From contig JAHLKC010000105.1 of the NCBI GenBank assembly GCA_025449115.1, positions 62,001-126,000 of the forward strand: a DNA stretch of 64,000 nucleotides, in the 5' to 3' direction. Under the pieces are notes generated by a model, which saw only the letters and a program-made list of their open reading frames with translations, did not search any database and had not been told where the DNA came from. Positions within the stretch are counted from its first letter, which is position 1. Each line of letters begins with the position of its first letter. Of this stretch, positions 1 through 12,334 are shown one piece after another. Made by a program: the position numbers and the translations under genes. The stretch is from Chytridium lagenaria. Lineage: Eukaryota; Chytridiomycota; Chytridiomycetes; Chytridiales; Chytridiaceae.

Positions 1-995
1 ACTTGCGAAGTTAACGACAATTAAATCGACGTGCTTTTACTTGCTTAATGACCATGAAATGGAATATCGAATGATATTTTATGTTACGCCATGGACTGAC
101 CACTGCATTTAACTACAATGAACATCCCCGTCATCATTTTCACGCCTTCCCGAGTGTTGTGGCCTTCTTACCAGCCTGCCTACGCTTCAAAACTGCGGAA
201 GTCACGTGACTAATAGGAATTGTCAGAATTGTCAATGAAAAGAGAAGAAAAAAAAAGAAGCCCTTTGCAAATGTGTATAAAAAGCGTCCCTCAACTCTCG
301 TTTTTCTCATATTGATTCTCTCTTTCTTCCCATCATCTGTCTGGATCAACCGTCGACACGAGTTCAATGACACTCTTGAACGTCTCACCTTTTCAATAGC
401 GTCGTGCCCTCCTGCCTTCTATGATCCTTCCTGTTCATACTTCCTTTCCTTCTATTACACATCACAAGCACCGATGCATGCAGCCCCTTGACAGGGCCGT
501 TGGCGCCGAAGCACCTCTCTCAGTGGTGTATAGTTCTAGTCAACGCATCGAAGATCAACCCTCCCCATTTCACTCCCCCTTCTTTTTCCTCGTCATCAAG
601 GTCGTCTTTGGTTGGCATCGCTTTATTTTTGGATAAAGTTGAACCCTGGAGTCGGGCTGGCTTGGAGAACGCTGGGGTGTTGGTGGGTGGAGAAGGAATC
701 CAATATTCTATGGCGTTTGCTGTTAGTTCCTATGGGACAATGCGGCTTGGGCAAAACCATTGGATGGGCATTCCCTTTTTACTTTGTTCTTTCTCTTAAT
801 TCTTTTTGAGTTTTCAGGTAATGACGGGGATAATGCACAAAATTGTTTCATATCTACATGTTTAATAAATCGAATCGAACATAAAGTTGACATTAAACTT
901 TCTCATCGAATCGGTGTTGTTCTTATTCGTAATTTAGCCATAGCAGAGCAACCCGTCATGCCTCAGGCGAAGTATACACAATGCCCGACAAATGA
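1..995. other. Region without a supportable gene
   Basis: No convincing coding region was found. A TATA-like stretch (tgtataaaaag) lies near 271-281, and an AATAAA polyadenylation-like signal near 862, so a short or noncoding plus-strand transcript is possible but not supported by any protein-like frame. The right end is the 3' flank of the minus-strand Gtr2-like gene. Confidence 0.4.
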
Positions 996-2708
996 CTAGT
1001 ATATCGACCCATAACTTCCAGCACCTTGCAATCCCTTCCCGTTCGCTTCGACGGGTGATTGCTCCTTCGAAGCGTTGAAAGCCGCAACACCAACCTTTCG
1101 AATCTTGAGTACATCCATAACCGCCTTACGAAACACTCCAAAGTTGAAATCAATCAGCCCCTTCTTCTCAAAGTTATCCTCGCGAATGAGGCAAACAAGA
1201 GAAAGATTTCTGAAAAGTAAAATAAAAATGTGAGATAGATGGATTAAATCAAAATGAATAAATATCGAAAAAGTAAAAGGAGACTCGCGAGCAACACATA
1301 TGAGGGAAAAAATTACTTACTTATCAACCTGTCTTGTATACAACACCATCCCATTATTCAATTTAATCGACGTAAATGCATCTGGTCTTGTCTCCTCATT
1401 CGCAGCCCCCGCATCTCCCTTAAGCGTCCCATATATCATCGCAAAATCCATCACAACATCGATCATATCCGAACAAAGCTCATATGACTGAATATCAACG
1501 GGTGACGAGTCTGTCGCGATATAAATTTTGGAGAAAGTATCAAAAAGAAAGGCTTTTTCAATGCCAGAGTTCTGTGATAAAATGAGATTTTTGATGAAGC
1601 GGCAAATATCCCCTTACCGAACATAAGATGTTGAGAAGGTTTTCGAGGGTGGGGAGTTGAACAATGAGTTTTTGGATGACTTTTGAGAAGGCTTCAAAAA
1701 TGGAGTGGTCGTAGATGGAGGTGAGGTAGAAGCTGATGTGGATGTCGTCAAGGCCTGCGTCGGCGAGATCGTCAGTGATGCGTTGATGTATTTCTCGTTG
1801 CGTTTCTAAATTAAGAAATGTTTACGTAAAGCATTAGATAAATACGCGGTTGACAAAAACATGGTTCATAATCAAGGTCACTAAAAACTAAGGATAACTG
1901 ATTGTAATCAAGGTTCGCTGTTAATAGAGAGTAAAGATGAAAATAAAAGGTGTCTAGTCTAAAACCCAGATAAACTAAACAAAGATCACTATAACTGAAA
2001 AAATACCATACTAAACACGACAAACTCACCAATCTTATGATCATCGCTCAACCCATCCACCTTATGTATCAACACATCAAACGAAATCGCCGGATTAATC
2101 TCATGCGCAAACGTCACCGTCGCATGCAGTCTCTTGATAGCTTCAAAAATATCATCTTGAGCGTCCACAATAAACACAACAGCACCGCATCGGCTGAACG
2201 TGGATGTAGCGTCAAAGGAGGGATCGTGTGGGTCAATGTGCCCGGGAAAGTCCCAGACCTGAAAATCGAGGAAGGAGCTGACCAATTTAAAAAGAAACGA
2301 TTAAGATAAAAATTCTGAGGTTAAAGGTTTAAGTTTGAGAGTCGTGTTTACATAACATCGTCTTTCCCGACTCGTGTTGTGGTTTCGAGGAAGAGGGTAT
2401 CGTTCGGGGACATTTTTTTGAAGACGACGTTTTGAATGCTTGATTTGCCGCATCTGTTGGTCATAAAACACAAAAAGCATCACTGATCCATAGGTTTAAA
2501 GGTATACACGCAAATAAAGTAAATCATGCCCATGAATGCGTAAAGGAAGACGTACCTCCGTAATCCCATCAACAGAAGGATGGGTTGTGTGTAATCTGAA
2601 TTTTGGCTGAACAATGAAAGCGAAATGAATTGATAAGACGATTTATACATTCTTTGTGATGAAGCTAGAATGTGCTAAGTGCTATGCTCACCTTCCTGTG
2701 ACGGCCAT
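996..2708 (-). CDS. GTR2: RagC/D-type GTPase (Gtr2-like), several exons
   Basis: Small GTPase of the Rag family. By family knowledge it pairs with a RagA/Gtr1 subunit on the lysosome or vacuole membrane to pass amino-acid sufficiency to TORC1. The exons rejoin cleanly. A 17-nt first exon starts at 2708 (MAVTG, donor GTGAGC) and splices to 2606. The next exon ends in ILLLMGLRR and continues as [18 protein letters not shown], giving the P-loop. Then come [10 protein letters not shown] (switch II), FIVDAQDD, the G4-like [65 protein letters not shown] and [11 protein letters not shown], all typical of RagC/D. The C-terminal roadblock-like part ends GAGSYGSIY at a TAG at 996-998. The HKVDG motif and the DFPG context point to Gtr2 rather than Gtr1. 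No frame break was seen. Confidence 0.93.
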
Positions 2709-3440
2709 AATCGCTGGATGATGATGGATTTGAGAATGGCTTCGAGTACGTGACACAAAGTATAATTACTTGGGACTGGCCATGAAGCAAGAGTTGTCGC
2801 GACCACTTCCTCGCGATAACAAGTCGATACTTTCCACTAAAACATTGTTTTCTGCTTGACGCGGAGCAAACGTAAACCACTAAAACATTTGGAAACAATC
2901 AAGAGGTGGGTGATAATTTACATTCGTCACTTAGCAAAAAAGGGAGACCCAAAATAGCAAAACAAAGCCTGAAAGCGCAAACAAAAATAAAGGCGATATG
3001 AAGACTGAAGCAATTCAAGAGACGACGACCAGTAAAAGAAGAAAAAACCACTAGCAATATCAATCAATCCATGAAGCAAAGAAAACACAATAGGAAAGCC
3101 ATAAGGAACAACTAATGTACTTCCAGGTAGAGAGTAGTAGTAGAAAGAAAAGAGAGGAGATTTGTGAAAAGCATAACGAAAAACATTAAAGCAATAAAGA
3201 ATACATCAGAAAGAGGAGAAGGATGTGGAAATCACAAAGTAGAAAAAGACATAAGACAAGACCGGGCTTAAAACTAAAAGCCCCAAACTAATAAAATATG
3301 ATGGATAACACAAAAGGCAGAAAGACAAGAGGAGGAAGAAGAAGAAAAAATACGAGAGTCTCGTGCAAACAACACAAAAAGGGAAACAACAACAAAAAAG
3401 GAGTGAGAAAATAAGGAAGGAAGGCATGTCGAGGGACCTT
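2709..3440. other. Intergenic spacer, AG-rich
   Basis: Purine-rich DNA between the start of the Gtr2-like gene and the end of the NAM8-like gene, both on the minus strand. It should hold the Gtr2 promoter next to 2708 and the NAM8 3' UTR on the right. No protein-like frame was recognised; long minus-strand frames here are low-complexity Phe/Ser/Cys translations of the purine-rich strand. Confidence 0.5.
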
Positions 3441-5232
3441 TCACTGAGCATAAACTTGCTTCTGAGCTCCTCGCCACCCAGTCGCCTGAACATCAATTCG
3501 ATCAAGCGACTCTTCTCTCTGCACAATATACGATTCGTTAAGCCTGTCGACAGGGTCCGCGTGGATGGGGTCATCATTACCTAAATGGTTCACTGTTCCA
3601 GGCGCGGGGGCAAGATAACCCGCGTTCGCTCCCATGCCGTAAGCCCCTGAAGCTACATCAAAAAGCGAGAAAAAGGGAAGAGATCGATGTTAGCTTTAGA
3701 GTGCGCTCTCTTTTACAGAAAAAATTGCAAAGCAGATGCAAGTGATAAATGAATACACCAACCTTTGGACTGAGGCTGAGCCTTGCCCCAGGACAAACGA
3801 ACACGTGCTCCTCCTAGAAATAAGTCAGCATAAAAGTTCAAGCCAGAAACCAAAAAGGAATGACGAGAGAGTAACGAGAAAGTACCAATAATCGCGTTGT
3901 TCATCTGCTGAATCGCAATTTCGGCAGACTGGCGGTGAGCGAAGGTCACGAAGCCGCAGCCGCGTCCAGGCGGGATCTTGGTGTGCAAGATCTCACCGAA
4001 CTGAAGAAAGTGTCTATAATTGAAAAAAAAAAAATTACGTTAGATAAATGGTATTAAAAAAAACGCAACTGAAAAGTAAAATTTATCCCATATTGTTAAC
4101 TCACGCCTTCAAATCCTCGTCGGAAACGCTAGGGTTGAGGCCACCAATAAAAACAGTAGTGTTGCTGGGGTCAGTAAAAGGGTTGTAACCACCCTGAGCA
4201 CCGTATCCCTGAATCTGCTGTTGTTGTTGCTGCTGTTGCTGCTGCTGTTGCTGCTGCTGCTGGTGGTGTTGTTGCATTCCTTGAGGAGGCATCCCTTGCA
4301 TCGGCATGCCATAATATCCGCCCATCTGCTGAGGAACCATCCCCTGCATGCCCATTCCCTGCATTCCTTGCATTCCCATGCCCATGTTCATACCCTGCAT
4401 GCCCATTCCCATTCCCATGCCACCGGGACCTCCAGCAGGTTTGTTCTTCGGCGTGGCGGAAGCAATGCGCATAGGCCTAGCACCACAGTACTGTCCATTC
4501 ATCTCAGCCATAGCACGCTGCTGGTCCATCTCGTCAGAAAAGCGGACGAATCCATAACCGCGGGACATGCCCGTGGACGGGTCGGTGACAACCTTTGCGG
4601 CTTTAATAGAGCCGTAACGCGCTTGGAAAGTGTTCTATAAATTCAAATCAGCAATTTATAAACTCAAATGTTTTGAACTTACCAAAAGTAACATATCGTT
4701 GACTTCAGGGCTAAGATCTCCAACAAAACAAGAAAACTCCGGCCCGACCTGGTCCCTAGCATTCGAACAGAGAAGGATAAGGCTTCTTACTATAATAGAA
4801 TGCTCCTACCTGCGGTCCACCATTCCACCTCCAGAAGCCCAGTTCAATTTGAAGATCTTGTTAGTTCCAGGGATAATAGATCCGTTGATGGAGGTAATTT
4901 GACGCAGGGCAGCTGCATGGCTAGGGAAGTCCACAAAGCAGTAACCAGCAGTCGCTCTAAGAAAAATCCGTCAATCAACCATCAACTCAAACGTCTTAGG
5001 TACCCAGTGACTTTGGTCCCTAATAGTCTTCACGTTAACACTCTCGCCGAGAGAATACCTATTCCCATATGAGAGACGAACAATTAGGATAGTCCTCCAA
5101 CAAAGTAATTGCTCCACTCCAGAAAGCATCCAAAAAAAATACACACCAAAGCTGCCTGATGTAGTTCTCATCCATCCACTGCTCAAGCTCACCCATCCAC
5201 AAAGTGGTCCTTCCATCTCCGCCAAAAGCCAT
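3441..5232 (-). CDS. NAM8/NGR1/TIA-1-like protein with three RRM domains
   Basis: Nuclear or cytoplasmic RNA-binding protein of the NAM8/Ngr1/Csx1/TIA-1 group, which act in U1 snRNP-dependent splicing or mRNA stability. The start at 5232 reads MAFGGDGRTTLWMGELEQWM and leads into RRM1 (YIRQLW, then YSLGESVNVKTIRD and AGYCFVDFPSHAAA, ending KLNWASGG). RRM2 has EFSCFVGDLSPEVND and RGYGFVRFSDEMDQQ. A Met/Gly-rich linker (repeats of GMGM/MQGM) and a run of about 17 Gln follow. RRM3 starts NTTVFIGGLNPSVSDEDLK and ends GCGFVTFAHRQSAE ... VRLSWGKAQ. The tail carries a short acidic/Arg region ending QKQVYAQ with a TGA at 3441. At least five introns. The TTLWMGELEQWMDE opening is characteristic of NAM8-type proteins; the orthologous group (NAM8, NGR1 or PUB1) is inferred. 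Confidence 0.88.
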
Positions 5233-7311
5233 TGTTTATCGTTCACCAAGGTTGAGGTTGTGTGTAGTGTTGTCCGAAACAGTTCCAAAACAGAAACAGA
5301 AAGCCGCGCCAAGCGAGACTAAGGAAGAAACAAAACAGTAACAGAAGAAAGCGGACAAATGATGACGGCCAGAGGACCAAAAAAGGAAAAACAGCGCAGA
5401 GGCCCCAGGGGGAAACGAAGAAGGAAAGGAAGACGGTCTCCGAAGAGGCAACTAGGGAACTAGGGGGAGTAAAATTTTTCGTCTTTCCCCTCGAAATCCC
5501 CCATTTCAATTTTGGGGAATTTTTATGTAATGATGGGATGATTCACAGACGGCGTCCACCACAAACCGCCATTGGAACATCAGACTACTGGCCAGTCAAG
5601 CATAGTTAGTTAGATATCACAGAGATTTGAAACTTCAACATTATCGCAATTCATGGATGTAGTAAGGCCTCTTTGATAGATTATGGGGGTTGTGCATTTG
5701 AGTACAGTAATAACAGTATACGACAACGAGATAAAAATCGGAGTGCTTACCATCTACTCTCCATACGCATGTGGAATATTGTCGAGCTTGTCGCTGCTGT
5801 TCTCTTCAGTTCTTTCATGATCAGCCGCAAATATGAACTGAGTTCATGCAAAACATACGTCTCTGTCCCATGCCTATCTGACTTGGGTTGTCCAGTCTAT
5901 GTATTATCTCTGGCATCCGCGAGAACGTTTTATAATACATATCACTTAGGTCGCTTGCCTCCCGATATCCTTTAAAATCCCGTGCTACTCTGCGTTGAGC
6001 CTCGTTCTCCACAAGCTCTCCAAATCACTATCACCCAGATGATTTAAGGGTACCGCATCCCGAGACTCGCGCCATCAAAGCGCAGCTGCAAGGTAGCATC
6101 CACCGATCGCCATATATTGAGGCAGTGAATGAAGCATGGAAAGCGCGTTCAACAGTGTGATCCGCCACAAGCCACCAAGGCCTTGATGATCTTGACGTAA
6201 CATTCTTGTTTTATAACAGCACCCCCTTGCTAAACACATAAAAATATTGGTCTTAAAAGAGGAACGAACGTTTTCGTGGTGAGTCAAGAGTAATGGTGCT
6301 TGGAATTTATGGATAAGAAAATGGCGCGCAATCTATGCGTTTATCGGAGACGGGTTTGATTGTTTCTTGGCCGGCTGGATAAAGCTCTCCCTGAAAAAAC
6401 TCTGTCGACACAGAAGCAGAGTAATGCGAGAACAGGCCGAGCATGAGATTGCTTCAGAACGTAGTGCCGAGAGGGGAGAAAACGAGCATCGAGGTTGCTC
6501 CATACCAGTATGGGTCCAATGCAGAGGTCTTATCACTTATGCCACCCTTGCATAGATGATCTTGGTTCTTCTCATGACCACCGCTATCGCTTCCATCGTG
6601 GTTCCTCTTAGTATCATCTTTGTGGGGACATGACAGAAATCTTTAAACTCTCTTTCGACCACCGCGGTTCAGTTGGCGTAAGGCAAGCTTCGGACGGTAT
6701 TGCCACGCGGCTGATGACCACGGCGGAAACTTTGGAGGATCTCGTAAACTCGGCTTATTTTTCAGAGGTACCGTTAGTGTAATCTTCGCTTGGCTTACAC
6801 AAGTTCAGGACTTTATTCAAGTATCAGTGACGTGAAAGCGTCCCGTACTTTAATCCCAGATATAGCGAAAGTTTGCCTTTTTTTTTACAAATCAAACCAA
6901 AGGAAGCTCAATACTTATTCATCACCACAGGCTCTGAACTCGCAACCCTATATCAGCGGTATTGTGTGCTCTCAACCTGGAGAGTAAGCTGTGGAACCAT
7001 TTGGCCCATACATCAACCGCACGAATGATCATTTGGTGGCTGCAACCGCGATCCTCGGAATGTTTGAAAAGACTACAACTGCATTTGTCATTGGTGCGCC
7101 GTATATATGCTGTGATAGTTTCCAACAAGAATAATAGATCCAACCACCAACGCGCCATTCAAATGGTGATGCTTGAACCATCGTCTTACACGGTAGTTCG
7201 GAACGAGACACTTGGTCCTGTTTTGGCAAACGCGGATGCCAATGTGGCGCGAAAGAATATGTTGTCAAGTAGTCCCTCGAAGGATCTTCATTTTGGTGAG
7301 AGAGTTTTATT
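5233..7311. other. Gene-poor, degraded region left of the retroelement
   Basis: No intact gene seen over about 2 kb. The left part holds the promoter of the NAM8-like gene. From about 6.3 kb to the retroelement boundary there are scattered protein-like plus-strand patches in shifting frames with stops, for example LQNVVPRGEKTSIEVAPYQY near 6.45 kb and FGPYINRTNDHLVAATAILG near 6.98 kb. They look like remnants of a gene or of several genes, but I cannot name a family for most of them. Confidence 0.4.
6550..6690 (+). pseudogene. Possible relic of a membrane sensor (TM plus HAMP-like segment)
   Basis: One plus-strand frame reads a hydrophobic segment ILVLLMTTAIASIVVPLSII followed by FVGT, a stop, QKSLNSLSTTAVQLA, a second stop and GKLRTVLPRG. 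A transmembrane helix followed directly by a segment of this kind resembles the TM-HAMP joint of sensor histidine kinases or cyclases. Two in-frame stops mean it cannot be functional. It lies left of the retroelement, while a clearer dCache-TM-HAMP relic on the same strand lies right of it. They could be parts of one locus or separate paralogues. The similarity is weak and judged by eye. Confidence 0.3.
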
Positions 7312-7379
7312 GACTATAATGTTGACGATTCAGCTATGGGAAATAAGCGTGACTCGCAGCGGGTTGTATGACCAACACC
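7312..7379 (-). repeat. Split direct repeat B, outer copy
   Basis: 68 bp matching 7767-7834 with three visible differences, all within the short stretch gcagc/ttcagt after the shared gactataatgttgacgatt core. It marks the downstream end of the retroelement. Confidence 0.85.
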
Positions 7380-7595
7380 CGGAGCGAGTAGCGGATAAAC
7401 CCCACCACACCGGCTGCCAGGAGTTAAACCTGGGGCTGAAAGACACGGTGTAGTGTGTAACGAACAGAAGAAAATGAAAAAACAAACGAAAACGAAAATA
7501 AAGATATAATAATAATATATAACTTGAGTAGAAGACGGTGTGGTGAGCGCGGGTATAAGGAAAAGAGGAGGTGGAATGGAGGGGTGGATGGTGGG

Positions 7596-7766
7596 GAAAC
7601 GATGAACTGAGGACTGCACCAAGGATGCAGTTGTGATGAAGGAAAATGGGCAATCTGCCCATATTCCCATCTCCGCCGACTTCAATGCTTCACAGTGTCC
7701 GAACTAGTCCGGACATTGTGTAACATTGAAGTCAGCCTGAAATCTTCAGTCATATATTCAGATAAT
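7596..7766 (-). repeat. Split direct repeat A, inner copy
   Basis: 171 bp that appear identical by eye to 13457-13627. It ends in cagataat directly against repeat B at 7767. It contains the opening codons of the gag-like ORF (MKSAEMGIWADCPFS), here running into unrelated sequence. Confidence 0.9.
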
Positions 7767-7834
7767 GACTATAATGTTGACGATTCAGCTATGGGAAATA
7801 AGCGTGACTTTCAGTGGGTTGTATGACCAACACC
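7767..7834 (-). repeat. Split direct repeat B, inner copy
   Basis: 68 bp, the partner of 7312-7379. It directly abuts the inner A repeat on one side and lies 33 bp downstream of the recombinase stop codon on the other. Confidence 0.85.
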
Positions 7835-7867
7835 AATGCTTAGAGAAATGAATAAAGGGAATGCTAG

Positions 7868-9263
7868 TCAGTGAAAGTCCCAATGCTTATCAGAGGGTTT
7901 GTGTTTATTGAGGGACAAAGTAGAGGGTACTAAAGAAAAGAAGGCCGGTAGGTCGGTGCGCCACTTGAGGAGAGCGCGTTGCCAAGTGACTTCAGCGATG
8001 CGGGCGTTGGGGGTGACGGCTTTGGCTAATTGGGAGTAACGTGCCGCGGTAGCAGGAGAACGCCAATGGCCTGCAGCCATTGCCGCTGGGATACCATCAG
8101 ACGTGACGACCGCGGAGATAGCAGAAGCGACGCGGAGGCCGTGTAGAGTCTCGTTAATGTAGCAACGTTTCTCACGTAAAGCAGTTGCAAAGCGTTGCTG
8201 CATAACGGGGTACGAAATTGAAGAGTGTGGGTCATAGAGAACCGGGGTTATGGAAGGAAAGACATAACGGCCATCAAGGATGGGGAAACCCATAAGACGG
8301 GATTCTATAGCATATTCACGTAAAGCGTTAATAATGCAAGTAGCAGGGGTGGAGGCGGGGCGAATGATAATTCGTTCGACCATGCCGGCTTTGATAGTTT
8401 TGCCGGTGTACAAGGAGATGTGAATTCCATTGCCATCAGGAAGCCAGGTAATAGCGTTGGGGTCGAGGCGATCAATATCTGAGCCGCGGTAACCAGCCTC
8501 GGAAGTGAGGAGTCAGAAGGCAATGTTTTGCAAAGCGACGAGACGTGTGTAACGAAAAGAGCCGGGGGCAGCGCGAGTCTGGCGAGCCTGATGAGCAATG
8601 GTTGACCAATGTGAAAGTGCGACTGTGAGTTTTTCGGGAAAAACAGGAGTTGCTTGTACAGGGGTAAGGAGTGATGATTGACCCTCCCGCTGGAGGAAAT
8701 CCAGATACGATTTAACCATGGTGGAATCAGCAGGGTTGCCGGATCGGGTGAGTGGGGACCAAGGGTCTGACCAGCCAGCCGCCTGGAGGCCCCGTTTTAA
8801 GTAAACTGATGTGGTTTTGTATGGAGGTGGGAGCAGCGCGAATGGGACAGAGTAATTTGGCGTGGGACTCAGAAAGTCTGTGGGGGCAACGTGTTGGCGA
8901 CAAGCAAGAGGAAGGAAGGCAACGAATAAAAGTACGCTTTTGGGCGGAAGCAATACCCTTGTGAGGACAATCTATGTGGTGATACTGGGTATTGGCGGAG
9001 ACGTCCTTCGAAATCAGGTAATCAACCACCAAGGAGGGATCGGCGGTAGTGAGGTCCACTGGTGGAATGAGGGAGGCGAGGAATGTAGAAAAGGCAGAAA
9101 CAGCCTTATCTTTAAGAAGGACTTTTGGAAGTAGGGCAAGGGAAGAGGCAAAGGCTTCGCGTCGGGAAGTTAAATAATCGTGGTTAATTGACGGAGGGAA
9201 TGACGCGACGGGAGTGACCACTTGCGCACCACATTGGGAGCAAAACAAGTACGTTGGTTGCAT
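7868..9263 (-). pseudogene. Tyrosine recombinase (YR) of the retroelement, broken
   Basis: C-terminal integrase-like domain. The catalytic set is visible: the first Arg in EAGYRGSDIDRL, the H-x-x-R in ETLHGLRVAS, the His in AAGHWRSPATAA and the nucleophile Tyr in ARYSQLA. The N-terminal part reads from a Met at 9263 (with CSQCGAQ and a core-binding-like helical region) but lies in a different frame, so a frameshift falls between about 8730 and 8950. An in-frame TGA at 8513-8515 then interrupts LQNIAF/LLTSEAG just before the first catalytic Arg. About 465 codons in total, normal for a YR. The enzyme would resolve and insert the circular cDNA of the element. The catalytic core is intact downstream of the stop. 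Confidence 0.8.
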
Positions 9264-9491
9264 GGACGAGGCACAGCGGTGGCATGTGCGGAGAGGTGTG
9301 GAGGTCTAGAGGGGTAAATAAAATGGTGGTTAGGAAGGGTAAGGAAAGTTATGGAAGCGTAGAGGAATACGGAGAGCGCGAGAATGAATGTATTAAGAAG
9401 TTCAATTAAGCAACAACATGGAAAACAATAAAATCATAAGGTAATGGGAGGGTAGTGAGGGTCCGTGCGATGCGGCAGTAACCGCGGAGCA

Positions 9492-11211
9492 TTAGTTCAC
9501 CCTTAGAACTAACAGCCAGGAGGCTGTAGCGGCGGCAGCTAAAGGAGGGTACCAGGATTCAAAAAGTTTGGGAACAACAATGGTAAATGTCAGATGGAGG
9601 GATAAGAGATGATGAATAGTAGGTGTGAGCATACAAAAAGGTGGGAATACGTAAAGGTGTTCAGGCGGGAGGTCGGGGTTAGGGTGCCAAGCCAAAAAAT
9701 TGGTACCGGCGGCACCGGGACACAGGTAGCGAGAAAGAAAGCGGTCAACTTTGCGAGAAACGGAGGTAGCCATGGCATCCATGGTGAAAGGTCCGTGGCG
9801 ATCGTGTATGCGTTGGAAGGCAGCCGGGAGGAGAGCAAAGTCAGCAGAAGAGTCTTCACGTGAAATGGCATCGGCTTCAGTATTCTGGGTGCCAGGTATG
9901 TGATGGAACTGAGCTCGGATGCCTAAGGATTGGCATAAGGTAAAAATACGGCGGATTTGGAGGTTGATGGGGTTTGAGCGAGAAGATCCCTTAACGAGGG
10001 CCTTATAGAGACCTTCATTATCAACGCCAATATTCAACCAATCGCGAGAGGTAGGAGACAGCAAAGCGCGATTGAATTGAGGTGAGACGTAAATGTCCAC
10101 AAAACAACGGTGAAGGTGTGGGGTGAAGGCGAGAAGGGAATTGTAGCATGCGACAGCTTCACGGAGGTTAATTGATGCACCCGCGGCGGCCAGGAGGTTT
10201 GTATCAAGATCGCCACCAGCCTGGAGGTCATGAGGGGAAGGCAGAAAAGTAGGTATGGCCGAAGACGTGGATGAGGTGGCGAGAGGAGCCGACTGGAAAA
10301 GGTGTCCACCCCAACGGGTGTTGCTGGCGTCAGTGCGGATCGTCAAGATACGGTGGGCAGATGTAGCCCAAAGGTAAGGTGAATTGCGACGGATGATGGA
10401 GGCCCATAAAGTTATTTCGTCTAAGATAGCCGGTGTGAGATGGAGCAGGAAACGAGGGGTTTTATGGAGGAGAAGCTGACGGCGTGCTGTGGAAATGGCA
10501 AGATACAGATTGCGGGTGAAGGAGAGGCCGCCAGGTGTGATTGTGGACAGGTGAGCACATTTACCGGCAAAACGCTCTAAAACGGACAAATGTACCATAG
10601 GCCGCGAGAGAATTGTATCAACAAGGTCAAGGAAAACGGTTTGTTTATCGGCGGGAACGGAGAAAGTGCGTTCGTAGAGGTTGACATTTAAACCAAGGAA
10701 ACGAAAGAGAGGGTTTGCGGTAAAAATGGATTTCTTGATGGAGATAAAGTAACCAGTGAGGATACAGAGAAGACACCAAGCAGTAACGGCATCCGCGGAA
10801 GCACATGAGGGGGAGCAGGTGGCGGTAGTGCGAGGTGCGAGGGCGGCGTCATCAATCCATATGACGACCGGAATGTTCCAAGCGCGGATAAACCGCGTCA
10901 AGGCCGTAGCAAGGGTTTTGGGTAATGTACGGAGAGGGAGACCATCCAAATACTAAAACCGTGGCGACGAGGTAGTATGGAACACCATCTAAAACTGTGA
11001 TGGTGCCAAAGTATTTGTAACTAGATGGGTGGAGAGGTATGTTGTTGAAACAACTAGCAATGTCGATGACGGCAGCACAATGAGAATCCCAATATGTTAA
11101 CGAAAGAAGGCCTTCCATGGAGAACTTGGGGGGTTGCATCCAACAATTGAGAAGTGTGCAATCATCACATTTCCGTGGTTTTGTGGGTTCAATCAGAATG
11201 GGGGAAACCAT
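9492..11211 (-). pseudogene. Reverse transcriptase-RNase H of the retroelement, frameshifted
   Basis: Two minus-strand frames form one polyprotein. The upstream part (11211-10852) has PTKPRKCDDCTLLN, motif A-like AAVIDIASCFNNIPL and FGWSPSPYITQ. The downstream part (to 9492) continues with TLATALTRFIRAW and the catalytic VVIWIDDAALA (IDD in place of the common YxDD), then FRFLGLNVNL. An RNase H domain follows with Asp in TIRTDASNTRWGG, Asp in VDNEGLYKAL, and the HHIPGTQNTEADAISRE segment. This RT-RH order without integrase is typical of DIRS-type elements. The frame changes near 10.92 kb, so the product is broken unless programmed frameshifting occurs; the change lies inside a conserved RT region, so decay is likelier. 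Confidence 0.82.
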
Positions 11212-12334
11212 ATGGAGCGCCGAGGGGAAGCCGCGGAAACAGGGCCCAGAATGCGACGAGCCCCAGATGCGAGATCTTTCCGTGTCGAAGCTTCAACAAA
11301 GGCTGTGAAGTCAGAAGGAACAGGATAGGAAGGAGCGAGGCCGCGAGGAGGAGTATTGCTAGAGTAATTGATACCGCGGTGGGAACCCGTGAAAGGTATC
11401 ATGAAGTCTTCCACACGAACTCCTTCCGTAACCCATTTGGATATAATTGCGGCCTCGGCCGGAGGAGAATATGCCAAGACTTCGGTCCACATTGAAAGAG
11501 TGGAAGCGTTAACGCAACCCGCAACAAAATGATCCGGGTCAGGGAAAGGTATTTGGGAAGGTGTTAGGTGGTGTGAGCCGTTCAGAACGTCATGGAGGAG
11601 GGACGTTAAGGTGGAGCGGGGAGGTGGGTGCGTTTTCGCACCGGAGAGGAAACACCAGCTGGATGGAGTGGGAAGCTGGTTGTTGAATAAAATGGTAGGG
11701 TAAATAAACGGATAGTTGGAGGACATCATTTATTGACTAAGATGTAAAGAACAAAAAATCGGTTGAAGGAAAAGAATTAAGTAGGGCATTTATTACGCAC
11801 ACAAAGGTCACTGGTAGGGCTTGCTTTTTGGCAAGGTTGGGAGCAGGTATGGCCGAAGTGGCCTTTGCCGTGGCAGTGGCCGCAAGTGTGTTCCTTACGA
11901 GGTTTACGAGTGGAGCCGGAGGAGGTCGGAGTAGAAGCAGAAATGAGGGGACGATCATAAGGTCGTGGGTTGGTGGTGTGGGGAGTAGGATGATCGGAAC
12001 GACGCTGCGTCTTGAGGTGGGCTGTCATACGCACGGTCTCGCCAAGACGACGTTGAACGGCGGCGACTTTGGTAGTAATAAGGCTGGCATTGGTACTCGG
12101 CATGTACCAACCCAAAACGTCAAGAAGAGCAATGACTTCCAACTTGAAAGGAAGGAAGGAATCGTCAGGAAGACGGAAATAGTTGCCGGAACTAAGAGTT
12201 TCCCAGGCATCGATCTGGGCCGGCGAGAGACAACGGCATTCAACACCAATCTGGCGGATTTGGTTGAGGTGGTGGAACAAGGCTTCGCGACTGGAAGACC
12301 AAGCGGGGGAGCCAAGGTCGTGGCGGGTAAACAT
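11193..12334 (-). pseudogene. Middle ORFs of the retroelement with a zinc knuckle
   Basis: Two frames, 12334-11777 and 11729-11193. The first is Gln/Arg-rich and ends in the CCHC knuckle CGHCHGKGHFGHTC (C-x2-C-x4-H-x4-C) expected at the end of a Gag-type nucleic-acid-binding protein. The second (MMSSNYPFIYP start, then VAGCVNASTLSMWTEVL and IPFTGSHRGINYSS) leads into the RT region and is probably the N-terminal part of the Pol protein. The frame changes between them and again at about 11.2 kb. Confidence 0.65.

Noticed and set aside
4221..4640. Plus-strand open frame rich in Leu and His
   Set aside because: It is the antisense shadow of the poly-Gln and Met/Gly repeats of the NAM8-like gene.
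7314..7685. Minus-strand frame starting MKSAEMGIWADC
   Set aside because: It only reads out of the inner repeat A into the spacer and outer repeat B; not a separate gene.
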